Notes under the pieces: model-generated
What the model saw: the letters and a program-made list of their open reading frames with translations, nothing else
Databases searched by the model: none
Told to the model about the DNA's origin: nothing
Part shown: positions 7,178 to 15,013 of the stretch, piece after piece
Position numbering within the stretch: position 1 is the stretch's first letter
Layout of the letters: each line of letters starts with the position of its first letter
Made by a program: the position numbers and the translations under genes
Origin: a virus
Length of the DNA stretch: 26,756 nt
Direction: 5' to 3' (one strand)
IMG/VR virus record: IMGVR_UViG_3300014839_000648
Location: 1 to 26,756 of that record

Positions 7178-7223
7178 AGTGTATCAAAATTAGAATTCAA
7201 TCAGCGGGGCGCTCGACCGGACA
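7127..7223. promoter_or_regulatory. Divergent control region between portal operon and head/tail genes
   Basis: This is the only point in the window where transcription must diverge. TTTGG-ATT-CCAAA (7166-7178) is an inverted repeat with 5-bp arms, which could be an operator. For the rightward transcript, TTGGAT (7167-7172) and TAGAAT (7191-7196) are spaced by 18 bp and would start RNA near 7203; the -10 matches five of six bases, the -35 only three. No clear promoter is seen leftward, although TATGAT occurs just upstream of the ATG at 7126. If the leftward gene starts at 7177, part of this region is coding. Confidence 0.35.
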
Positions 7224-8756
7224 TTGAATGGCGCTACGCTCCAATCCGTGGACGTACACGTCTATTCGCCTATGGGCCTGATAGCCTGCTCAATGAGTGC
7301 GTGGGGAGCCACATTCGCGCCGTCTGATATAAATTCGAGTCTTCCGAATTCAGTCGCGTGCGATCGATATTCGTTCGTCCATATTGAGGGGCCTCTTTTC
7401 AATTCGAATTTTCACCCTCAATTCGATTGCTATCCACTAATTCTGGATCGCGTAAAGGCTGCTCTGTCCCTACCCTCTCCATGCCTGGTGCTTCGTCTGC
7501 GCTCTCCCGGAGGGGAATTCTCGGGAGCCATAGAATTGAGCAGAGACATTAGGGCTCTCGCGTCTGCCGCAGGTAAGAGGGTGGTGGCCCTAAGCGAGAG
7601 TCAAGCCCTTTCCGCCGCATACGCGATAGCGTGCGCGGCAGATGAAATTGTGGTGACTCCCAGCGGGGCAGCCGGATCAATTGGCGTGTGGTCAGTCCAG
7701 GAAGACTCGACTGTCAATGACGCCAAGATGGGTATGTCGTATCAATTTGTGGCCAGCGGGGATGCTAAGGTCGACCGGAATCCACACGTAGGAATTACTG
7801 AGGAATCCGTAAAACGAATTCGGGACGAGGTCGACGCCAGCGCGGAAGCATTTTTCTCGTACGTGTCAGAGCGTAGAGGCATCAGCGTCGAATCAATTCG
7901 GGCGTTGCAGGGTGGGGAATTTTTCGGGCAGTCCGCAGTCAATAAGGGCCTGGCCGATCGTGTGGTCAATTCGTGGAATTCATTTTCGTCGGAGGAAGAA
8001 ATGCCGAAGGACAAGAACGGTAGAGAACCGGGTGAACCGGGATATGATGAGGCCCTTGCGGCTATTCAGCGCGCGGCCGATGATGACAAGGACAAGGTGC
8101 GATCTGCGAAAGCTAAGCGCGCTTTGCGTGCTTGGAATGAGAATGAGCCCGAGGAAAAGAAGGATGAGCCGGCGAAAGCGGCCGCAGAGGAGAAGGAGCC
8201 CGAGGAAAAGGAGAAGGAGCCGGCGAAAGCGGCCGCAGAGGAGAAGGAGCCCGAGGAAAAGAAGGAGGAGCCGGCGAAAGCCCTGCTGGCCCTCGCCGAG
8301 CAGGTGCAGACGCTCGCATCCCAGCTCGCATCACGAGATGCAGCGGACGCGAAGAATAAGGAGGAGTCGGAACGTGCGCGACTTCTCGCGAGTCGACCCG
8401 ATTTTGGCGAAGCCGTATGTCACACGCTGGCATCCGCGTCCCTGAGTGTGCTCCGGAATGCGGTAGAGACGTGGCCTCGCGCTCGGGCATCCGCATACTC
8501 GGCTGCTATCGCGAATGTACCGTCCGGAATTACTCCGGATGTCAAATCGAATTCTCATCGCATGACCCCTGAGGAGGCGCAATTGTTTGCGCGCTCATCT
8601 GGCAGTCTCAGGGCTCAGGCGACAGGTCCTGTCCAAGTGGGAAATTCGTTTTCGATCGGATATTCAGATCCGTCTGTCGGCGCAATTCGCGCCAAGAAAC
8701 TCGCGGACGAGCTTGCCGCCATAAATGCTGAAGTCGAGGGAATGATCCATGGCTGA
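7224..8756 (+). CDS. Head maturation protease (S49/SppA-like) with C-terminal scaffold
   Basis: A 510-residue fusion of protease and scaffold, as in lambda C/Nu3. The protease covers about residues 45-250: SPGG (94-97), S130 in SQALSAAYAIACAAD as nucleophile, the GAAGSIGVW loop (148-156), and K182 in GDAKVDRNPH as the general base, a Ser/Lys dyad. It would cleave scaffold and head proteins inside the prohead. After residue 255 the chain is highly charged, with a 17-residue repeat rich in AAAEEKEPEEK, then a coiled-coil-like stretch (354-390) and a C-terminal helix (RAKKLADELAAINAEVEG), typical of a scaffold binding capsid protein. The start is uncertain: TTG 7224 is the longest, with GTG 7248 and ATG 7272 also possible. 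The stop overlaps the next gene by eight bases. Confidence 0.88.
   Translation: MNGATLQSVDVHVYSPMGLIACSMSAWGATFAPSDINSSLPNSVACDRYSFVHIEGPLFNSNFHPQFDCYPLILDRVKAALSLPSPCLVLRLRSPGGEFSGAIELSRDIRALASAAGKRVVALSESQALSAAYAIACAADEIVVTPSGAAGSIGVWSVQEDSTVNDAKMGMSYQFVASGDAKVDRNPHVGITEESVKRIRDEVDASAEAFFSYVSERRGISVESIRALQGGEFFGQSAVNKGLADRVVNSWNSFSSEEEMPKDKNGREPGEPGYDEALAAIQRAADDDKDKVRSAKAKRALRAWNENEPEEKKDEPAKAAAEEKEPEEKEKEPAKAAAEEKEPEEKKEEPAKALLALAEQVQTLASQLASRDAADAKNKEESERARLLASRPDFGEAVCHTLASASLSVLRNAVETWPRARASAYSAAIANVPSGITPDVKSNSHRMTPEEAQLFARSSGSLRAQATGPVQVGNSFSIGYSDPSVGAIRAKKLADELAAINAEVEGMIHG
8145..8280 (+). repeat. 51-bp tandem repeat in the scaffold region
   Basis: A 51-base (17-codon) unit starts at 8166, 8217 and 8268, with a partial unit from 8145 and the last copy cut off at about 8280. 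Each full copy begins GAGCCGGCGAAAGCGGCCGC, and copies are nearly identical at DNA level, pointing to recent duplication. It encodes the EPAKAAAEEKEPEEK-type repeats of the scaffold and probably varies in copy number between relatives. Confidence 0.85.
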
Positions 8757-9189
8757 TGTCAGTTCGACTCTGTATTCGCTGGTCCCTAATGGGACTTTGA
8801 AGGTGGCATCGCTGCCTATTGCTGCGAGTCATACGGCATATGCCGGTACCACGTGTTGCATCGACACTGCCAATCCTGGCGCGGTTTATCCGGCTACTAC
8901 CGGGTCGACCACTCTGGTCCCCATCGGCAAATTCAATGACACCGTCACCGCCGGAGCGGGCGGCACCGCTCAAGTAGGTGTCACTCTTGATCGTGAACAT
9001 TACATCACCTATTACGATTCCGTTACGGGTGGTGGCGCGGTCACGGCTTTGAATCTGTTTCAAACGGTCAACCTCGCCAGCAATCACGAGGTGACGACTA
9101 CCGCCAGCGGGTCTCCGACTCTTTCGGTGGTTGGACGTGTATGGGTCATACTTCCCAATGGAACTGTTGGCGTGGAAACGCCGTGGTGA
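8749..9189 (+). CDS. Candidate head decoration (cement) protein
   Basis: A 146-residue protein, Gly/Thr/Ala-rich and apparently all beta, between protease/scaffold and major capsid protein: the position of decoration proteins such as lambda gpD. Residues about 10-30 (NGTLKVASLPIAASH) and the C-terminal VGRVWVILPNGTVGVETPW fit a small capsid-stabilising beta protein of about this length. GAGGG lies about ten bases before the ATG (8749), which overlaps the previous stop. I recognise no specific family motif, so the call rests on position, size and composition. Confidence 0.55.
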   Translation: MADVSSTLYSLVPNGTLKVASLPIAASHTAYAGTTCCIDTANPGAVYPATTGSTTLVPIGKFNDTVTAGAGGTAQVGVTLDREHYITYYDSVTGGGAVTALNLFQTVNLASNHEVTTTASGSPTLSVVGRVWVILPNGTVGVETPW

Positions 9190-9221
9190 TGTGCGCCCAA
9201 AGCGCGAAAGGAAAATGAAAA

Positions 9222-10370
9222 ATGCTCGGCGTAATCACTGCTAATTTCCTGTTCAATATCGAGAGTCGCATGAAGATTGTGGTGGAGCAATCTTTCGCGT
9301 CCCTACTCGAGGATATGTGGTATCCGAAGCTCTGTAGGACCATCAATACGGATGGCAAGAGCGAGCGTGTCAACATGCTCATTGGCTCCGCCAGTCTTGA
9401 CCAGCTTACGCCGGCCGATGGTGGGGAGAATGCGGGGAGCACGAATTACGATCAATATCTCGAGGTGACAACCGAATATTTCCCGGCGGCATTCGGTAAG
9501 TCGTACAAGATCAACAAGCTCAAATATCTCAATTCGCTGAATGGCGGACAAGATCCACTGATGCAGTGGGCGCGCGACATAGCGACGCAGGGAGCTTACT
9601 ATCCGCAATGGCTTGCGGCTGGTACACTCCTAAATGGTGGTACGGCCATCGGTCCGTATGATGGGGTGTCATTTTTCAATAAACTACATCCAATTCACCC
9701 GCTCATTCCCTCGCTCGGAACCTATGCCAACGATTTCACTGGGGCCGCTGCGGCCGCGTCCGGAGCGACTCCTGCCTATCCCGGCGCTTGCCCGATCGAC
9801 GACACCGTGTCGATGGATATCGCGTTCGCAAATTTGCAGAAGGTTCTATCCTATATTCGCACGAGTGTTCGGCTTCCCAACAACATGGGAATGCCGCGCA
9901 AGCTGAAGCCGAAATTCATATTGTCGGCACCCCGGTCTTTCGGTCGAATATCCCAGCTCCTAAAGGCGCAGACTATCGCGCAAACCGCTGGCACTTCTGC
10001 TACGGCTGGAGGCGGCGCGGACGCGGGTGAAATTTTCAAAAAGTGGATGCTGGCCGAGCCAGTGCAGGCTGACGAGTTGGCGGGCGGAGTTTCCATCAAT
10101 ATCGCTCCCATCAATTCGCCACCGGTAATTGTGACTGGAAGCGACACCACGTACTATGTGGTGTGCGAAGAGGCCAATAAATTCGAAAACGGAGGTTTGC
10201 TCCGCTATTCGCGTTTGCCATTCACCATGCACACGTATTCTGGTGAATCCGGAACGGATGGCATAGATGCGATTCTCGGGCGAAGTCAAGAGCTTGAGTA
10301 CCGTGCCGATATGTACGAGTCCGTAAATTACGGACTTCCGTACACGATCTTCCGTTGCCAGGGGTCGTAA
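9222..10370 (+). CDS. Major capsid protein (Mu gpT-like)
   Basis: A 382-residue protein with the pattern of Mu-like major head subunits: a segment around FGKSYKINKLKYL (91-103), then a long helix with ARDIATQGAYYPQWLAAG (117-134), then YDGVSFFNKLHP (146-157), which corresponds to the characteristic Y-D-G-x-x-F-F-x-x-H-P of the gpT family. It would form the icosahedral shell with an HK97-type fold. AAGGA precedes the ATG at 9222. The 32-base gap before it contains a short GCGC...GCGC dyad but no terminator. Upstream protease/scaffold and downstream connector genes agree with the assignment. Confidence 0.85.
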   Translation: MLGVITANFLFNIESRMKIVVEQSFASLLEDMWYPKLCRTINTDGKSERVNMLIGSASLDQLTPADGGENAGSTNYDQYLEVTTEYFPAAFGKSYKINKLKYLNSLNGGQDPLMQWARDIATQGAYYPQWLAAGTLLNGGTAIGPYDGVSFFNKLHPIHPLIPSLGTYANDFTGAAAAASGATPAYPGACPIDDTVSMDIAFANLQKVLSYIRTSVRLPNNMGMPRKLKPKFILSAPRSFGRISQLLKAQTIAQTAGTSATAGGGADAGEIFKKWMLAEPVQADELAGGVSINIAPINSPPVIVTGSDTTYYVVCEEANKFENGGLLRYSRLPFTMHTYSGESGTDGIDAILGRSQELEYRADMYESVNYGLPYTIFRCQGS

Positions 10371-10374
10371 AACC

Positions 10375-10875
10375 GTGGCGTATCCGACTCTAACCGATTT
10401 CTCTCCGGGTGGGGCATATCCATTGCCCCTAAACCCGGCATTGATTTCGACCATAGAGTCGGAATCGCCCGGCTATACGAATTCGAGAATTGCGATACAG
10501 ATTGGAAAGATGGAGGCCAGACTGGGGAAGCGGTATGATCTTGGCCAGATCGCCGCTTCTCCGCCTCTAATCGTTATCGGGTGGCTGCAAGCCACCGTCA
10601 CGATTGATCTGCTCGACTTCCGAGGTCGCAATCCCTCCGACCCGGCCGCGGTGTCGGCCAAAGAGCGTTACGATTTGGCCATTGAGGAAATGAGGGAGGC
10701 CGCGGACGCCAAGGACGGGCTATTCGAATTGCCCCTTGTGCCCGCTGGCCAATCGGCTGTCAAGGGCCCCAAGGTCCTTTTTTACACCGAAAATTCTCCT
10801 TATATCTCTGCCGACATGCAAGAGGCAATAGGAATTCACGAAGATTTTGGAGGCAAGAATGGTCGCTGTTGCTAA
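10375..10875 (+). CDS. Head-tail connector protein (Mu gp36/DUF1320-like)
   Basis: A 166-residue protein directly after the capsid gene, starting with GTG (10375) behind AGGGG. The middle (SRIAIQIGKMEARLGKRYDL, then PPLIVIGWLQATVTIDLLD and a helix with AKERYDLAIEEMREA) follows the gp36/DUF1320 arrangement: helix with an L-x-x-R-Y, proline segment, hydrophobic helix, charged helix. Members act in the neck, linking portal to tail. The last 17 bases overlap the next gene, whose strong ribosome site lies inside this one. Identification is from pattern and position. Confidence 0.7.
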   Translation: MAYPTLTDFSPGGAYPLPLNPALISTIESESPGYTNSRIAIQIGKMEARLGKRYDLGQIAASPPLIVIGWLQATVTIDLLDFRGRNPSDPAAVSAKERYDLAIEEMREAADAKDGLFELPLVPAGQSAVKGPKVLFYTENSPYISADMQEAIGIHEDFGGKNGRCC

Positions 10876-11536
10876 CAGGATTTCTCCGTCGAGAATCGCT
10901 CCCACTGTCGATGCGCCTGTTGAGGAGTCGAAAAGCGCTCCCACTGTCGATGCGCTCACCGCGGACCAATCCGATGCTAATGCCATTGTGAGTGCAGTGT
11001 CCGAAATTGCCACCCGAATAAGGGATATACGGGCCAGACTGGACAATTCAAATTCGGACGCCACGTCGCTCGTGGGTCACTTGTTGTCATCCATACTGGC
11101 GATCGGTGGCGCCGACGTTGGCGGTCACGATAATCGATTCGATGTCTTGAGACAGATGGTGAATGAGGGGCCCAATTCTAAGAATGACCCCGACGGAACC
11201 TCTTCGGCCGCGCAAGTCGCAATTGCGGTCCTGGGATATCTTCATGCGGGCACGGTTCATCCCGAGAATACGTCAGCTATCAAGCTGATCGCTGAAGCAT
11301 GGTCCGGAGCGACGAATAAGGATGACGGGCATTCTCGCGTGTCAGCGAAAATGCAAGCCGATGCGGATGCGGCGTCTCTGGCCTGCATTGAGGCTCATCG
11401 TGTCAGATTGGCCAAATCACAATCTAGGGGTGGTGTCGTGACGTTTGATCCGCCCGTCAAAAAGCAACAGACGATTGTCCCGGATAGCAGATCCAATGTG
11501 AATCTCGCTAGCGAGACGGTTCATCGGGTCGGATAA
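10859..11536 (+). CDS. Hypothetical neck-region protein (225 aa)
   Basis: The start at ATG 10859 is fixed by GGAGG six bases upstream, better than the in-frame TTG at 10847. The 225-residue product has an Ala/Val/Asp-rich N-terminus containing a repeated APTVDA motif (from a 39-bp duplication), a helical middle (IVSAVSEIATRIRDIRARLD), and an Asp/Ala-rich C-terminal half. No membrane segment or catalytic motif is visible. It sits between the gp36-like connector and a tail-completion candidate, so a head-tail joining role is plausible, but I recognise no family. Confidence 0.7.
   Translation: MVAVANRISPSRIAPTVDAPVEESKSAPTVDALTADQSDANAIVSAVSEIATRIRDIRARLDNSNSDATSLVGHLLSSILAIGGADVGGHDNRFDVLRQMVNEGPNSKNDPDGTSSAAQVAIAVLGYLHAGTVHPENTSAIKLIAEAWSGATNKDDGHSRVSAKMQADADAASLACIEAHRVRLAKSQSRGGVVTFDPPVKKQQTIVPDSRSNVNLASETVHRVG
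10897..10955 (+). repeat. 20-bp direct repeat, 39-bp period
   Basis: CGCTCCCACTGTCGATGCGC occurs at 10897-10916 and again, identically, at 10936-10955. The 39-base spacing equals 13 codons, so the reading frame is kept and the protein carries APTVDA twice. This looks like a short in-frame duplication in the N-terminal linker of the neck-region protein. Confidence 0.85.
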
Positions 11537-11959
11537 ATGGCTGCCAAATATGGAGGAGCGGCCGCAGGGGGGGCCACACGAAGCATCGACGCCATGATCG
11601 GCTCTTGCGAGGCATTGGCTGGACTGGGAGACGAATTGGCGCGAAGGGCGGCGCCAATGATCTTGGCTGAGGTGAAGCGTACTGCGGAAGCGGGTACCAC
11701 CACACTCGGTGAATCCTGGGCTCCACGCAAAAAGGATGGCGCCAGAGCCCTAGTGCATGCGGCAACTCATATCACCGTCAAGACATCCGGATCTGTCGTG
11801 ACACTGGTGATAAGGGGACCCGATGCCATCCACAATGATGGCAATTTACCGCACACACCGGCCAGGAGAATTCTTCCAGACTATAGCAATTTGTCTCCAC
11901 CCATTTTGGCAATTCTGCAAAAGGTTTCGGCCGATCTCTTCGAAGAGATAATGACATGA
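11537..11959 (+). CDS. Tail completion / HK97 gp10-like protein candidate
   Basis: A 140-residue protein whose ATG directly follows the previous TAA. The pattern is a helical N-terminal half (GLGDELARRAAPMILAEVKR), a Gly/Ser region, a beta stretch (HITVKTSGSVVTLVIRG), an HNDG and TPARRILPD segment, and a C-terminal helix (PPILAILQKVSADLFEEIMT). A beta strand, an H-x-x-G turn, a P-x-R motif and a terminal amphipathic helix is the layout of tail-completion or gp10-like minor tail proteins that attach tails to heads. Its place between connector and sheath agrees. ATGA overlap leads into the next gene. Confidence 0.6.
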   Translation: MAAKYGGAAAGGATRSIDAMIGSCEALAGLGDELARRAAPMILAEVKRTAEAGTTTLGESWAPRKKDGARALVHAATHITVKTSGSVVTLVIRGPDAIHNDGNLPHTPARRILPDYSNLSPPILAILQKVSADLFEEIMT

Positions 11960-12552
11960 GCACGCTCCACGGAATAAAGGCTTTGGCTGATGGTGTTAGG
12001 GCTCAATTCCTGGCCAATTCTTCGCCCGTGATTGTTCCTCCGGTGGGATGGGATCAACGCAATCAGCAACAGAATTATTCGGCCGTTCCGGGTGGTGGTC
12101 GCGTGATTTTCATGCCCGGCCAATACGACGGATCTGCGGGTGCTCCGAAGCCCATCGATGGTGGCGAGTTTAGTAGGGATTTGAAATTCCAATCGTTGAA
12201 CCCGAGAGAAAACGTGGGATGGGATTCGTGGGTTACGTGCTCCGTTTGGGCTGTCGATCCTACTCGCATGATGCAAGAGGAGGATCAAATCCTCGCCACA
12301 TTGGATCTGGTGGAGAGCACGCTCCAGGCCATAAATATGGCTACGCATACGAGCGCCGACGGATCTATTCAGACCGTCGGACAGGCCAATATAAAATTCA
12401 ACGGCAAAACTACGTGGGTCCTTCCGCCCTCGACCGTTACGACCTTCGGTAGGGAATTTGTTTTTTCATTCGTGCAGCGATGCCGCTGGCTAAATGCGGC
12501 TTACGGAATTGCATATCCACAACCCGAGGTAAGTAGAACCCCGGCATTATAG
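11956..12552 (+). CDS. Hypothetical protein, possible tail terminator
   Basis: A 198-residue protein starting in an ATGA overlap and lying immediately before the sheath gene, where contractile phages often encode a tail terminator. The visible pattern is an N-terminal helix (LHGIKALADGVRAQFLA), a Pro/Gly-rich middle, a W-D-S-W-V-T beta segment, a helix (EDQILATLDLVESTLQAIN) and C-terminal beta strands (FGREFVFSFVQRCRWL). Helix plus beta sheet with a central long helix would fit terminator folds, but I cannot identify the family from sequence, so the function is inferred from position. Confidence 0.65.
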   Translation: MSTLHGIKALADGVRAQFLANSSPVIVPPVGWDQRNQQQNYSAVPGGGRVIFMPGQYDGSAGAPKPIDGGEFSRDLKFQSLNPRENVGWDSWVTCSVWAVDPTRMMQEEDQILATLDLVESTLQAINMATHTSADGSIQTVGQANIKFNGKTTWVLPPSTVTTFGREFVFSFVQRCRWLNAAYGIAYPQPEVSRTPAL

Positions 12553-12565
12553 CGAGAGGTCTAAG

Positions 12566-14044
12566 ATGACTGTTCCTTCGGTTACATTTTCCAAAGTCAA
12601 CGCGAACACGGGCGTCGTGCCGCCCTCCCAATCGGGAGTGATGGCCATTATCGCCCCCTCTCAATTCGGTCCGATCAACACTCCGCAAACGTATGGAAAT
12701 GCCGCTACTGCTCAATCCGCTCTAGGCCTGGGTCCCGCAATTGAATATCTTTCATACGGACTCAGCGCATCCGGCAAGCCCTCGCTGGCGGTTGTCCCGG
12801 CCACATCCACGGCTGCCACGTACGGAACAATTGCGTACACTGGTACGGGCACCATGCACGGTACACCACCGATAGCCGGTGCTGCCGTACCATTGGATGA
12901 TTACCAAGTTATCGTGACATTTACCACCGCTGGTACGTCGGGCACATCTGGAATTTATTACACCTACTCGCTCGACGGTGGGAATACGGTTAGCGCCCCC
13001 ACTGCTCTTGGTATCGCCCTCTCGCTGGCAATCCCCAATTCTGGCGTTTCGTTCACTCTAACTACGGCCCTCACTGTTGTCGTCGGGGATTTCTTCACGT
13101 GCAATGTGACTCATGCGCGAGCGACATCGGCAGACCTCATTGCGGCATTCGAGGCGCTCCGAACGACCCAACAACCGTTCGAGGCCGTACTCGTCGATGG
13201 AGAAACATCGTCCGCGATCATAAGCGAGATCGATGGCATCCTGGCATCGTGGGAGGCGGCAGGCAAATTCAAGTGGTTCGTCGTCAATACCAGACTCAAG
13301 AATCTGCCCCTGCCAACCGGGGAGACGGAAGCAGCCTACGCCACGGCTATGGCTGCCATAGTTAGTTCCGATTCGACAATTAGGGGTTTGGTGTGCTCTG
13401 ATGGCGCGGACAATACGAGTCTTGTTACTGGCCTCACAATGCAGCGCCCCACATCGATGTTCGTGGCGGCACGCGCGATGAAGGTGCTTCCCGGGGTGAT
13501 GCCCGAGGAAAAGGACCTGGGCCCACTACCTAATGCCTCGATTTCGGACGCCAATGGCAATCCGAGGCACCACGATGAGTACCTGTACGACGATCTGGAT
13601 GCCCTCCGCCTTGTTTCGCTATGCACCGATCCGTCCACCACCGGTACGTTCATATCGAATTCATTTGTTCTCTCGTCGCCGGGCTCCGATTACGTCTATC
13701 TCCCGCATTTGCGTACGATGAATCTCGCCTGTAGCGCGGCGTGGGCTGCATTGAATTTGCAACTAAGCAAGGGCGTTCGCAAGGGCGCTCCCGATCCTAC
13801 TACGGGCCATATCTATATTCTCGAGCCGGATGCTCAATCCATCGAAGCAGCGGTGAATGATGCTCTGGCCAATCCGCTGAAGGGGCAGGTCACGAACGTC
13901 AAATTTACGCTGTCTCGCACCGATGATTTGAGTGCGAATTCTGGCGTCACAATTCACGGAACGTTGCAAATCGAGGCCCTCGCATATATCAAGGGATTTG
14001 CGGTGTCGGCCATGTTCACCAAAAATATCGCGCTCACCACCTGA
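12566..14044 (+). CDS. Contractile tail sheath protein
   Basis: A 492-residue protein with AGAGG before its ATG (12566). The N-terminus (VPPSQSGVMAIIAPS, then a SALGLGPAIEYLSYGL helix) matches sheath proteins, where the first strand interlocks subunits. A Thr/Gly-rich inserted beta domain spans about 80-190. The C-terminal part has the typical DDLDALRLVSLCTDP and VYLPHLRTMNLACSAAW segments and ends in strands (GVTIHGTLQIEALAYIKGFA) that donate to the neighbouring subunit. It surrounds the tube and contracts on infection. Length fits the family, and the tube gene follows directly. Confidence 0.85.
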   Translation: MTVPSVTFSKVNANTGVVPPSQSGVMAIIAPSQFGPINTPQTYGNAATAQSALGLGPAIEYLSYGLSASGKPSLAVVPATSTAATYGTIAYTGTGTMHGTPPIAGAAVPLDDYQVIVTFTTAGTSGTSGIYYTYSLDGGNTVSAPTALGIALSLAIPNSGVSFTLTTALTVVVGDFFTCNVTHARATSADLIAAFEALRTTQQPFEAVLVDGETSSAIISEIDGILASWEAAGKFKWFVVNTRLKNLPLPTGETEAAYATAMAAIVSSDSTIRGLVCSDGADNTSLVTGLTMQRPTSMFVAARAMKVLPGVMPEEKDLGPLPNASISDANGNPRHHDEYLYDDLDALRLVSLCTDPSTTGTFISNSFVLSSPGSDYVYLPHLRTMNLACSAAWAALNLQLSKGVRKGAPDPTTGHIYILEPDAQSIEAAVNDALANPLKGQVTNVKFTLSRTDDLSANSGVTIHGTLQIEALAYIKGFAVSAMFTKNIALTT

Positions 14045-14054
14045 GAGGAATGCC

Positions 14055-14561
14055 ATGGGAGATATAGTTAGAGTCCAGGATATGCTTTTTTCAGGCACGT
14101 CCTGTCTATTCAAAATCGGCACCAGTATTTCGGGAGCCAGTCCGTGGACAGGCATTGTTGACATCTCTTGGGAGCACTCGCGCGAGCCCAAAGTCGTATA
14201 TGCGAATCGACAGGACGGTCGACCCATCGGATGGACGGCTGGGAAATACGAGGTAGGCTCATTCATGATGAAAATGTTGCTCGACTCGAGCAATGCTCTC
14301 AAGAAAATGCTGTCAGATCAGTATGGCGGATACGGGCGAACCCCATTTTACCTTTTCGGCTCTTTCTATGAGCCCGAGTTGACAGCGGAAGGGGTCATGT
14401 CAATTGTGGCTTCTCCGTGCCGAATCAAGTCGGTCAAATTTAGTAAATCGGAGGGCTCGGACGAGCTTTGCGAGGAGTTGAGCATTGCGTGCCTCGGAAT
14501 CATCGAAAACGGATATACGCTATACGAGGCCAATCCGGCTCTTGTGCCGCAAGTCGTTTGA
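14055..14561 (+). CDS. Tail tube protein
   Basis: A 168-residue protein immediately after the sheath, the standard order in myoviruses. The start is ATG 14055 with GAGAGGAA upstream; a longer open frame from 13932 would overlap the sheath gene and is not needed. It looks like a single beta-rich domain: FSGTSCLFKIG, a WEHSREPKVVYANR strand pair, GWTAGKYEVGSFMMKM, a helix (LDSSNALKKMLSDQYGG) and a final ELCEELSIACLGI strand region. Sheet plus one helix fits a tube subunit. Assignment rests on position, size and pattern. Confidence 0.75.
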   Translation: MGDIVRVQDMLFSGTSCLFKIGTSISGASPWTGIVDISWEHSREPKVVYANRQDGRPIGWTAGKYEVGSFMMKMLLDSSNALKKMLSDQYGGYGRTPFYLFGSFYEPELTAEGVMSIVASPCRIKSVKFSKSEGSDELCEELSIACLGIIENGYTLYEANPALVPQVV

Positions 14562-14573
14562 TAGGAGAATGCC

Positions 14574-14999
14574 ATGACCGAAGTGATTGAAACTATTTCT
14601 ATCGAGGAGCGAAAGAGAATTATATCCGAAAAGAAAGCGGAGAGAGAGCTGAAGCTGAATCAGCAAAGGGAAATTCATGCCCTTGAGGGGGACGAACTTT
14701 CGGAGCAATACGAAACAGAAATCGGTCCCAAAGGTCAGAAGTTCGATCTTGTGGATTGCGAGAATGACGGATGGATTGTGGTGCGTCGCGGACCGGCCGT
14801 GACGTATAAGCGATTTATGGCGTCGGCCAAGGTCGACGACCTGGACAAACAGCACGAATTCGTGGTGCCCAATTTGGTACATCCGGGGAAGGATGAATTC
14901 AATCGAATTACATCGGACCGGCCTGGTCTACTGACCGCTAGTGCCAATGCACTAATTCGTCTCTTCGGGATGGGTGTACAGGAGGCAAAAAAAGGATAA
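14574..14999 (+). CDS. Tail assembly chaperone, short form (P2 E / lambda G-like)
   Basis: A 141-residue protein between tube and tape measure with GGAG before its ATG (14574). It is highly charged at the N-terminus (ISIEERKRIISEKKAEREL) and has a GWIVVRRGPAVTYKRF segment and a C-terminal helix (TASANALIRLFGMGVQEA). In contractile and siphophage tails this slot holds a chaperone that coats the tape measure and is made in two forms by -1 frameshifting. Here the last codons are GCA AAA AAA GGA TAA, giving a canonical slippery site. A shift would add 65 residues after residue 140 and give a 205-residue long form. Confidence 0.8.
   Translation: MTEVIETISIEERKRIISEKKAERELKLNQQREIHALEGDELSEQYETEIGPKGQKFDLVDCENDGWIVVRRGPAVTYKRFMASAKVDDLDKQHEFVVPNLVHPGKDEFNRITSDRPGLLTASANALIRLFGMGVQEAKKG
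14987..14993 (+). other. -1 ribosomal frameshift site A AAA AAA
   Basis: The seven As are in the correct phase: the zero frame reads GCA AAA AAA GGA TAA, so the heptamer is X XXY YYZ with tandem AAA codons. Slipping back one base gives AGG ATA ATC GGG GAG CGC TCC ATG..., with no stop until 15190, joining the 141-aa and 58-aa frames into 205 residues. AGGAGG ends one base before the As, and the palindrome GGAGCGCTCC follows at 15004-15013, both possible modulators. The geometry and gene context match the tail-chaperone frameshifts of lambda G-GT and P2 E-E'. Confidence 0.8.
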
Positions 15000-15013
15000 T
15001 CGGGGAGCGCTCC

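Noticed and set aside
7912-8445. 177-codon plus-strand frame rich in Arg/Lys/Ser (RRKR repeats) in the scaffold region
   Set aside because: It is the +1 reading of the Glu/Lys/Ala repeats of the protease-scaffold gene, and the repetitiveness comes from the 51-bp DNA repeat.
9190-9221. GCGC...GCGC dyad before the capsid gene as a terminator or regulatory hairpin
   Set aside because: The stem is only four base pairs and no T-tract follows.
13932-14054. N-terminal extension of the tail tube gene
   Set aside because: It lies within the sheath gene and is Arg/Cys/Ser-rich like a shadow; GAGAGGAA in front of ATG 14055 marks the true start.
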